This document shows, piece after piece, positions 55,969-64,000 of a stretch of 64,000 nucleotides of DNA. The position numbers were made by a program, and so were the translations under genes. Source of the DNA: Paraspadella gotoi (Eukaryota; Chaetognatha); contig CM119267.1 in NCBI GenBank assembly GCA_051294375.1, positions 21,682,044-21,746,043 on the forward strand, written 5' to 3'. The notes beneath the pieces are model-generated. The model saw only the letters and a program-made list of their open reading frames with translations, did not search any database and was not told where the DNA came from. The number at the start of each line of letters is the position of its first letter. Position 1 is the first letter of the stretch.

Positions 55969-58900
55969 AAGACTTCGTCGTCGTCTTCTCGTTGTATTCG
56001 TCGTCGTTTCGTTCGTCGTCGTCGTCTTTGTTCAAATCATTTGAGCTTCCCAAATATCCCCCCCAAGCGCTGTCGTCGACTTGGTTGACGTCAGGGATGA
56101 CAGGTTGTGGCTCAAATTCTTCTTCGTCGATCGGCTCCAACGTTGCCGGGAGTGGTAGGCGCTTGCAGCGCCTAGTGGGCTGGGTGCGGGTTGCTCTCGA
56201 TCGCCTATTATCAGTGGCATCGGGAAAAACGACATTTTTCCGAGTTTTTCCAGTGTTCTTTCTCTCGTCAATCCGCCCGGTCTCCACGCGTTTGGGCGGG
56301 CGTCCGCGAGGTGGAGCTAACGGAGGCGCTGGAGGATTTTCAGCGTCCATGGATGCTGGCTTGATGCGATCGATAGTTACGGTTTCGTTGCCTCGGCCGG
56401 GTTTCTCGATGATGACGTCACGTTGGTGCCATTTGATGACACGGTAAGGTCCGGCGTAAGGAGTCGCAAGGGCGCCGGCGTTGTTAGGGCGACGGACGAA
56501 AACAAACTCCGCCTCCTTGAGGGTAGTTGGCATTCGGCTTGTCGGCTCGGCGTGGGCGGTGCCGGAGATTGGGCGCATGAGTGCAACATCGAAACGGAGG
56601 TTGCGAAGGATCTCTGCTCGTTGGGTGGAGTCGACTTCTGGATTGGCGTTCTCGGCGTCAATCAGCTCACCGGGAATAGTAAGTACATCGCCGATGACCA
56701 ATTCAGCCGGAGAAGCGTCAAGATCGTTTTTATAAGTGGTTCTAAGTCCGAGGAGGACCCACGGAAGTTGAGAAATCCATTTGTCAGCAGCGTTTTCGCA
56801 GCGTGCCTTTAGAGATGCTTTCAAGCTGCGATGCATCCGTTCGACCATGCCGTTTGACTGTGGATGGTAGGCTGTGGTAAAGTTTAATTTAAAGCCCACT
56901 GTTTCAGCGAGTTGGCGCCATAAGTCGGACGTGAATTGGCTTCCACGGTCAGTAGTTACAGTAGCAGGTACGCCAAAACGCGCGACCCAATTCTGAAGAA
57001 AGGCAGCAGCGATGGTCGGCGTTGTAGTGTCGCGGAGAGGGATCGCTTCTGGCCAGCGCGAAAAACGATCAACGCATGTGAGCAGGTGGGTGTGTCCATT
57101 AGAGACAGGAAGGGGACCAACGATGTCGACATGAACATGTTGAAAGCGACGCTCGACCTGCGGAAATTGTTGGGGAGGTGCCTGGATGTGTTGGTGGATT
57201 TTTGCACGCTGGCATTGAGTGCACGTGCGCGTCCATTCCGCCACGTGTGAAGATGCTGATGGCCAGACAAATCGGCTCGTCACCATTTTTTTGGTCGCGC
57301 GGACGCCGGGGTGTGAAAGGCCGTGGATTGCGTCAAAAACGGGGCGCCGCCACGTTTCCGGAACGAGGGGGCGGGACCTGCCACTGCTTACGTCACAGAG
57401 GATATTGACGCCGTCCACTTTTACCCTTTCAAAGCGCAAGCTGGTGTGGGCGTCAGCGAGAAGGCGTTGCACATCCGCGTCGTCTTTTTGATCCAACGCC
57501 ATTTTTTTAAAATCGATTCCCTGTGAGGTGACGGCATTGATGGTCGCTCGGAGGGTGGGCGTGGCTGCTGGTGGAAGCGTGCGTGAAAGGGCATCTGCAA
57601 CGACGTTTGCTTTCCCCTCGATATGACGGATGTCTGTAGTGTATTCAGCAATTGCCGCAAGTTGATAAGTTTGCCTCATAGTATGGGGCTCTGACTTTTT
57701 CCTAATCGCTGGAACGAGGCTGTTGTGGTCTGTAAACAGTGTAAAGGGTCGTCCTTCGATAAATGGCCGGAAGTGGCGCACGGCGCGAAAAGCAGCGAGC
57801 AGCTCTCTGTCAAATGGAGGCCATTTTCGTTGATGTTGCTGCAAGGGAGAAGAGAAAAAGGCTAATGGCTTCCATTCCCCATTTACAGTTTGTTCCAGTA
57901 CCCCGCCTATTGCGTTAAGAGAGGCGTCGACCGTCAGCGCTAGTTGGGCGTCATCCCGGGGGTGGACAAGCATTGTTGCCGAAGCGAGGGCCTTTTTCGC
58001 GCTAATGAATGCTGCGTCGCATTCGTCGCTCCATGCCAAGTGCTTTGGTTTTCCTCGAAGGGCACTGTAGAGGGGCTCGAGGATGTCAGCGGCATGGGGG
58101 ATGAAACGCCTATAGTAGTTAAGGACGCCAAGAAACCGTTGAAGGTCCTTGATCGATGTTGGCGTTGGGAATTTTTCGATGTCGTCGACTCGGCCAGGAA
58201 GGGGCGTGATACCGTCGGCGCTGACGTTATAACCAAGGAACTCCAGTGAAGAGGCACCAAAGACACATTTTGATCGATTGATGATGAGGCCGTTACTCTC
58301 AAGAGCTTCGAAAACGCGTTCAAGATCCTCCAGGTGCTCGTCGAAGGACGTCGAAGCGACCAGAATGTCGTCAAGGTAAACAAACACGTGAGGAATTCCA
58401 GCCAAGATGACGTCCATCATGCGCTGGAAATCTTGAGCAGCGTTCTTTAGGCCGAATGGCGTCCTGAGATATTCGTAAAGGCCGAAGGGTGTAATGATGG
58501 CGGTCTTTGGTATGTCTGCCTCGTGAACTGGAATTTGGTGGTAACCTTTGTACAGGTCGACTTTAGAGAAAATGACTTTCCCAGATATTTCCGCATTAAA
58601 GTCGGATATGTGACGAATTGGATATCGGTCGTCTTTTGTCACCGCATTGAGGCGGCGATAATCACCGCAAGGACGCAGGCCGCCATCAGCCTTTTTTACA
58701 ACGTGTAAGGGTGACGACCATGGGCTTCGACTTTTTCGAATAATGCCAAGTTTTTCGAGTTTGTCGAATTCGGCCTTGGCTGCGGCGAGTTTCTCTGGGG
58801 CAAGGCGACGCGCAGGCGCATGGATTGGCGGGCCTTCGGTGAGGATATGGTGCTCCACACCATGGCGGGGCGTTGATGGGTCGAAAGAGGGTGTCGTCAG

Positions 58901-59521
58901 AGTCGGGCGTTTGTCCAAGAGCTGTGTGAAAACGTTGTGGACGACGTTGACGCGAAAAGGTTGTCCGGGTTTAACTTTCCCGGTGACGGTCGTGAAGTCC
59001 TGGCAATCTACTAAGACTTCAAGCTTTGGAAAAGGGGCGAGGTTGTGGCCCATTAGGAAATCATTTCCTAGAATGGGCGTGGTGACGTCCGCAACAGTGA
59101 AGTCCCATTCAAAATCGCGCTTGCCAAGGCGGAGACTTATTGGTCGCTTGCCATAGCAAGGAATGGGCGTTCCGTTCGCGGCGTGGAGTGGCGTGGCGAT
59201 AGTACCGGCGCGTCTCTCCGAGTCGTTTGGAGAGACGAGAGAAACGCTGGCGCCGGTATCCACGAGCCACGTGAGATTGTTGCGGGCGTCATAAACATGC
59301 AGAAGCGTCTCAATCTCGCCGGCGGCGGCGCTTACTTCCGGCCGCCGGCTTTCGCGTTTCCCATTGCGCAGGGAACGCCCGGCCTGACTTCGCGGCAGTT
59401 TCTGGCGCGATTGCCGAACTCCGCGTGATACCAGCAAGTGTTTCCTTCCATTTCCGTGGCGGCCGATGCTGCTCTTGGTGGAAGGGGGCGCTGGCGTCGG
59501 CGCTGCTCGACTCGCTTCCAA
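55898..59521 (-). CDS. Ty3/Gypsy pol polyprotein: protease, RT, RNase H, integrase
   Basis: 1207 uninterrupted codons. Protease VDTGASVSLVS near residue 87. RT with KVDLYKGYHQIPVH, TPFGLYEYLRTPFGL and the catalytic VYLDDILVAS near 382-390. RNase H with LTVDASLNAIGG near 527 and TDHNSL. Integrase with an HHCC-type zinc region (H..H..CTQCQRAK), then the catalytic D,D,E: HVDIVGPL near 800, TTDRGSQFTSD near 858 and NGMVERMH near 896. A basic C-terminal tail follows. All key catalytic residues are present, so this copy of pol may be recent. The frame overlaps gag and is in the -1 frame relative to it, consistent with frameshift expression. The stop codon lies about 70 bases inside the 3' LTR. Confidence 0.95.
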   Translation of the reverse strand: MEASRAAPTPAPPSTKSSIGRHGNGRKHLLVSRGVRQSRQKLPRSQAGRSLRNGKRESRRPEVSAAAGEIETLLHVYDARNNLTWLVDTGASVSLVSPNDSERRAGTIATPLHAANGTPIPCYGKRPISLRLGKRDFEWDFTVADVTTPILGNDFLMGHNLAPFPKLEVLVDCQDFTTVTGKVKPGQPFRVNVVHNVFTQLLDKRPTLTTPSFDPSTPRHGVEHHILTEGPPIHAPARRLAPEKLAAAKAEFDKLEKLGIIRKSRSPWSSPLHVVKKADGGLRPCGDYRRLNAVTKDDRYPIRHISDFNAEISGKVIFSKVDLYKGYHQIPVHEADIPKTAIITPFGLYEYLRTPFGLKNAAQDFQRMMDVILAGIPHVFVYLDDILVASTSFDEHLEDLERVFEALESNGLIINRSKCVFGASSLEFLGYNVSADGITPLPGRVDDIEKFPTPTSIKDLQRFLGVLNYYRRFIPHAADILEPLYSALRGKPKHLAWSDECDAAFISAKKALASATMLVHPRDDAQLALTVDASLNAIGGVLEQTVNGEWKPLAFFSSPLQQHQRKWPPFDRELLAAFRAVRHFRPFIEGRPFTLFTDHNSLVPAIRKKSEPHTMRQTYQLAAIAEYTTDIRHIEGKANVVADALSRTLPPAATPTLRATINAVTSQGIDFKKMALDQKDDADVQRLLADAHTSLRFERVKVDGVNILCDVSSGRSRPLVPETWRRPVFDAIHGLSHPGVRATKKMVTSRFVWPSASSHVAEWTRTCTQCQRAKIHQHIQAPPQQFPQVERRFQHVHVDIVGPLPVSNGHTHLLTCVDRFSRWPEAIPLRDTTTPTIAAAFLQNWVARFGVPATVTTDRGSQFTSDLWRQLAETVGFKLNFTTAYHPQSNGMVERMHRSLKASLKARCENAADKWISQLPWVLLGLRTTYKNDLDASPAELVIGDVLTIPGELIDAENANPEVDSTQRAEILRNLRFDVALMRPISGTAHAEPTSRMPTTLKEAEFVFVRRPNNAGALATPYAGPYRVIKWHQRDVIIEKPGRGNETVTIDRIKPASMDAENPPAPPLAPPRGRPPKRVETGRIDERKNTGKTRKNVVFPDATDNRRSRATRTQPTRRCKRLPLPATLEPIDEEEFEPQPVIPDVNQVDDSAWGGYLGSSNDLNKDDDDERNDDEYNEKTTTKSLYFVTRSIVWSIRMTCLPDPCYG

Positions 59522-59940
59522 GGCCTTTGGCTGTTATTGACAGCGCAAACCTCGGCGTAGGAAAGAGGTCGGTCGGGGTCTTCATCTTCATCGGCGTTGG
59601 CAGAGACGGCGTTGATGGTGCAGGCGGATGCAGGCGGTTTGACAACAAGACTGCCAGCAGCATCATAGAAAGCGTCTGCTGCTGCTGCGGCTTCGTCGAG
59701 AGAATTGTTGTCAGTGAACGCGATGGCGCGGACGTGGGAGGGGAGAGCGTTAGCCAAGATCTCCTTGAAGACCACCTCCATTGGAAGCTCGGAGAAAGCC
59801 GCGCGAATGATCGTTGCCAGCTGAGATGGGGTGCGGCCGCTGAGCGTCATCTGGCGCAGCATCCTCTGCGCCAACTGTCTTGGTTTTTCGCCGTTGTTAG
59901 TTGTTGAGAGAGGATCTCGGCACGCTGAATTGGCTTCCAC
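59332..59940 (-). CDS. Ty3/Gypsy gag, C-terminal part (junction-truncated)
   Basis: Open frame ending in a nucleocapsid-like CWYHAEFGNRARNC motif, with RQLAQRMLRQMTL and ELPMEVVFKEILANALP upstream. This fits the Gag capsid C-terminus of arthropod Gypsy elements. Upstream of about 59890 the sequence stops matching the second copy's gag, and at 59928 it jumps to integrase sequence, so the Met at 59940 is not the true start. Confidence 0.8.
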   Translation of the reverse strand: MEANSACRDPLSTTNNGEKPRQLAQRMLRQMTLSGRTPSQLATIIRAAFSELPMEVVFKEILANALPSHVRAIAFTDNNSLDEAAAAADAFYDAAGSLVVKPPASACTINAVSANADEDEDPDRPLSYAEVCAVNNSQRPWKRVEQRRRQRPLPPRAASAATEMEGNTCWYHAEFGNRARNCREVRPGVPCAMGNAKAGGRK

Positions 59941-62900
59941 GGTCAGTAGTTACAGTAGCAGGTACGCCAAAACGCGCGACCCAATTCTGAAGAAAGCAGC
60001 AGCGATGTCGGCGTTGTAGGGTCGCCGGAGAGGGATCGCTTTCTGGCCAGCGCGAAAAAACGATCAACGCATGTGAGCAGGTGGGTTGTGTCATTAGAGA
60101 CAGGAAGGGGACCAACGATGTCGACATGAACAGTTGAAAGCGACGCTCGACCTGCGGAAATTGTGTGGAGGTGCCTGGATGTGTTGGTGGATTTTTGCAC
60201 GCTGGCATTGAGTGCAGTGCGCGTCCATTCCGCCACGTGTGAAGATGCTGATGGCCAGACAAATCGGCTCGTCACATTTTTTTGGTCGCGCGGACGCCGG
60301 GGTGTGAAAGGCCGTGGATTGCGTCAAAAACGGGGCGCCGCCACGTTTCCGGAACGAGGGCGGGACCTGCCACTGCTTACGTCACAGAGATATTGACGCC
60401 CGTCGCACGCTCTTACCTTTTGCTCATCAAGCGCTCGTCTGTTTGATGTGCAAGGCATCAACGAGTCGCCCATTTCTCGTTTCATCGATAAGTATCGATC
60501 TCCGCCTTGATGTGCGGATCGTGGTGACGGCATTGATGTCGCTCGGAGGGTGGGCGTGGCTGCTGGTGGAAGCGTGCGTGAAAGGGCATCTGCAACGACG
60601 TTTGCGTTCCCCTCGATATGACGGATGTCTGTAGTGTATTCAGCAATTGCCGCAAGTTGATAAGTTTGCCTCATAGTATGGGCTCTGACTTTTTCCTAAT
60701 CGCTGGAACGAGGCTGTTGTGGTCTGTAAAACAGTGTAAAGGGTCGTCCTTCGATAAATGGCCGGAAGTGGCGCACGGCGCGAAAAGCAGCGAGCAGCTC
60801 TCTGTCAAATGGAGGCCATTTTCGTTGATGTTGCTGCAAGGAGAAGAGAAAAAGGCTAATGGCTTCCATTCCCCATTTACAGTTTGTTCCAGTCACCCGC
60901 CTATTGCGTTAAGAGAGGCGTCGACCGTCACGCAGTTGGGCGTCATCCCGGGGGTGGACAAGCATTGTTGCCAGAAGCGAGGGCCTTTTTCGCCGCTAAT
61001 GAATGCTGCGTCGCATTCGTCGCTCCATGCCAAGTGCTTTGTTTTCCTCGAAGGGCACTGTAGAGGGGCTCGAGGATGTCAGCGGCATGGGGGATGAAAC
61101 GCCTATAGTAGTTAAGGACGCCAGAAAACCGTTGAAGGTCCTTGATCGATGTTGGCGTTGGGAATTTTTCGATGTCGTCGACTCGGCAGAAGGGGCGTGA
61201 TACCGTCGGCGCTGACGTTATAAACCAAGGAACTCCAGTGAAGAGGCACCAAAGACACATTTGATCGATTGATGTGAGTTAGACACCGTAGACCCTCTCA
61301 CTCCAAAGATGCCTCAGTTCAGAAGCCGATGCTCGTCGAAGACGTGAAGCGACAGAATGTCGTCAAGGTAAACAAACACGTGAGGAATTCCAGCCAAGAT
61401 GACGTCCATCATGCGCTGGAAATCTTGAGCGCGTTTTTAGGCCGAATGGCGTCCTGAGATATTCTATAAGGCCAAGGGGTAATGATGGCGGTTTTGGTAT
61501 GTCTGCCTCGTGAACGGAATTTGGTGGTAACCTTTGTACAGGTCGACTTTAGAGAAAATGACTTTTCCCGAATTTCCGCATTAAAATCGATGATGTGCGA
61601 ATTGGATATCGGTCGTCTTTTGTCACCGCATTGAGGCGGCGATAATCCCGCAAGGTCGCAGGCCGCCATCAGCCTTTTTTACACGTGTAAGGGTGACGAC
61701 CAGGGCTTCGACTTTTTCGAATATGCCAGTTTTTCAGTTTGTCGAATTCGGCCTTGGCAGCGGCGAGTTTCTCTGGGGCAGGCGCGCGCAGGCGGCATGG
61801 ATTGCGGGGGCCTTCGTGAGGATATGGTGTCACACCATGGCGGGCGTGATGGGTCGAAAGAGGTGTCGTAGAGTCGGGCGTTTGTCAAGAGTTGTGTGAA
61901 ACGTTGTGGACGACGTTGACGCGAAAAGGTTGTCCGGGTTTAACTTTCCCGGCAACGGTCGTGAATCTTGGCAATCTACTAAGACTTCAGTTTGGAAAAG
62001 GGGCGAGGTGTGGCCCATTAGAAATCATTTCCTAAATGGGCGTGGTGACGTCCGCAACAGTGAAATCCCATTCAAAATCGCGTTTGCCAAGGCGGAGACT
62101 ATGGTCTCTTGCCATAGCAAGGAATGGGCGTTCCTTCGCGGCGTGGAGTGGCGTGGCGAAGTACCGGCGCTACCTCCGATCGTTTGGGAGCGACGAGGAA
62201 ACGCTGGCGCCGGTATCCACGAGCCACGTGAGATTGTTGCGGGCGTCTAAAATGCAGAAGCGTCTCAATCTCGCCGGCGGCGGCGCTTACTTCCGGCCGC
62301 CGGCTTTCGCGTTTCCCATTGCGCAGGGAACGCCCGGCCGAACTTCGCGGCAGTTTCTAGCGCGATTGCCAAATCGCGTGATACCAGCATGTATTGCCTT
62401 CCATTTCTGCGGGCGAGCTGCTCTTGGTGGAAGGGGGCTGGCGTCGGCGCTGCTCGACCGCTTCCAAGGCCTTTGGCTGTTATTGACAGCGCAAGACCTC
62501 GGCGTAAGGAAAGAGGTCGGTCGGGGTCGTTCATCTTCATCGCGTTGGCAGAGAGACGGCGTTGATGGTGCAGGCGGATGGGGGCTTACAAACAAGTGCC
62601 AGCAGCTCATAGAAAGCGTCTGCTGCTGCTTGCGGCTCGTCAGAGAATTTTGTCAGTGAAGCGATGCGCGGACGTGGGAGGGGAGAGCGTTAGCCAAATC
62701 TCCTTGAAGACCACCTCTCATGAAGTCGGAGAAAGCCGCGCGAATGATCGTTGCCAGCTGAGAGGGGTGTCCCTGAGCGTCATTGGCGCAGCATCCTCTG
62801 GCCAACTGTCTGGTTTTTCCCAAACATTTTATAGTCTCGCGTAAACCTGGCGTAGAGGGGCGATGCCAGATCGATAAAAATCCTCGAAAAGGGTTGATGC

Positions 62901-63826
62901 TCGAGGGAAGCGCAAAATGTGGGAGCCATGGTGCAGTCGTCGGGTACAGTCGCGGGCGACAAATGCGGCACGTCAACTCCGGCCAACCATACGAATGTTT
63001 TAGAATCAATGGAGGGAGTTTAGGCGTTCGAGCCGAGTAGGGGGTGGAGGCGCCGTAGCGGCGACGCGGAAATCGCATCCGGCGCCGGCGCGGGTTGGGC
63101 GTGCTCGGGTGAGCCGCCGCGAGGAGACAAAGGGTTAACGAGAGGCGTCGCGAACGGTGGAGTGCGCGGAGTCCGCCTAGGAACGACGCTGGCTCTTCAA
63201 TCCTCACTCTCTTGCCTGCGTCTGGTCATCTGGAATGAGGCCGGCGTCGGTGGCGGAGCGGCGGAGAGAGGGGCTCTCCCGCCGCTGCTGCATTTCGGTT
63301 TCCGCTCGCGTCTCCGAAGGTCTCGATAACGCGCGTCCAGATCGGCCATCAGAAAAGAAAAACATGTTGGGACTGCAACGAGAGGGACCTTGTGCGGCGC
63401 TCGGCTCTCTACTCGCGCCAGTTGTTGATCCGTCCGTGTGGCGACGGGCCAGAACATCTTCAGGTTCGAGGAAATCTTCGGCGCTTGGTCGTACGCGCTC
63501 TGCGTAACGATGACTGATTGCGTCTCAAATAGAGCCTGTTGGGCGAATATAGCGTTGCGCGGCCGGCGTGAACGCAACGTGACTCCTCTGGAGAGTCTCA
63601 CCAGTACGTGTCGAATCAGCGTAGACACACCTTGACCTTGACTAGCGAGTGGCTTTGCATTCTATAAGACGCGCGCACTCACATGTAAGTGCTCACAGGT
63701 AGACGGGGGGCAAAAACAACGTTGGCTCTGTAAAACGTCGATCGTAGCGCACGCACACTATAGGCTAATAATGACATTCTCATCGGATGGACAAAAAGGT
63801 CAAGAAGCGTCGGGGACAATACCAAT
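59928..63826 (-). mobile_element. Second, error-rich partial copy of the Ty3/Gypsy element
   Basis: From 59928 the sequence repeats 56933-59880 (integrase core to gag), then continues through the gag N-terminal region (about 62840-63630, fragments such as VDVPHLSPATVPDDCTMAP) to a 5' leader and the 5' LTR. Many single-base deletions and insertions shatter all frames. A foreign stretch replaces part of the region at 60400-60530 and another at 61270-61345. Either a truncated older copy or unpolished read sequence of the same element. A TGG lies about three bases inside the LTR edge on the minus strand, as expected for a primer binding site. Confidence 0.85.
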
Positions 63827-64000
63827 TGCGGTGGACCATAAACGAGAATTTGAGAATAATTCGAGGCGATGTTTTTCGTAATGAAGAAAAAACGCTATAT
63901 AATCAAAAACAGAGTAAAAAGCCAAAAAGTAAAAATAATAACAATAACAACTCGTATTTACATTGGCTGAGAAAAAACAGGTCAGCCATAACAAGGCATA
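63827..64000 (-). repeat. 5' LTR of Ty3/Gypsy element, cut by window end
   Basis: Matches the first 170 or so bases of 55750-55968, with a few indels. The element extends past the window. Confidence 0.85.

Noticed and set aside
55992-62659. Many plus-strand frames across the Gypsy element
   Set aside because: Antisense of gag-pol; the minus strand carries all catalytic motifs.

Overview
This is eukaryotic, metazoan DNA. It has AT-rich introns and intergenic sequence, GC-rich exons with C/G-ending codons and GT..AG splice sites, two nuclear tRNA genes, many long (CT)n/(GA)n microsatellites and many retroelements. Gene content (an SLCO/OATP transporter, a leucine-rich-repeat protein with crustacean-like architecture, a C2H2 protein, Penelope-like and Ty3/Gypsy elements) suggests an arthropod, possibly a crustacean. 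The species cannot be named from sequence alone. Two 25-N gaps (34711-34735 and 47449-47473) and error-rich stretches near the first gap and in the last 4 kb show a draft long-read assembly.

Layout. 1-2700: intergenic, with a hammerhead ribozyme remnant and a decayed jockey-like reverse transcriptase. 2719-10263 (+): multi-exon, multi-pass acyltransferase-3-like gene whose introns carry two Penelope-type insertions (a 209-bp mini-element and a 2.4-kb element with RT and GIY-YIG domains). Each is flanked by a 12-bp target duplication and each contains a hammerhead ribozyme. 10870-15774 (-): single-exon 1634-residue acidic C2H2 protein built from several internal repeats. 16395-16653: tRNA-Ser(CGA) and tRNA-Asp(GTC). 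18777-25508 (+): complete 13-exon OATP/SLCO gene of 726 codons, with an array of duplicated 3' splice sites in front of exon 6. 27024-40919 (+): LRR gene whose middle exons are present twice (31155-34710 and 35558-40919). The copies differ by clean transposon insertions and by many single-base indels, as expected of two haplotypes placed end to end.

41000-55500: gene-poor, with SINE-like repeats, decayed coding fragments, a 1.4-kb (CT)nTTACA array and a GA-rich minisatellite. 55750-64000 (-): Ty3/Gypsy LTR retrotransposon with a nearly intact gag-pol, followed by an error-ridden second partial copy and a 5' LTR cut by the window end. A solo LTR of the same family lies at 39519-39732.

The most interesting signals are the hammerhead ribozymes carried by Penelope-type elements, the 56-bp tandem array of splice acceptors interrupting the OATP signature motif (each decoy leads to the same early stop), and microsatellites that appear to serve as polypyrimidine tracts. 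I found no CRISPR array, operon or clearly new multi-gene system.
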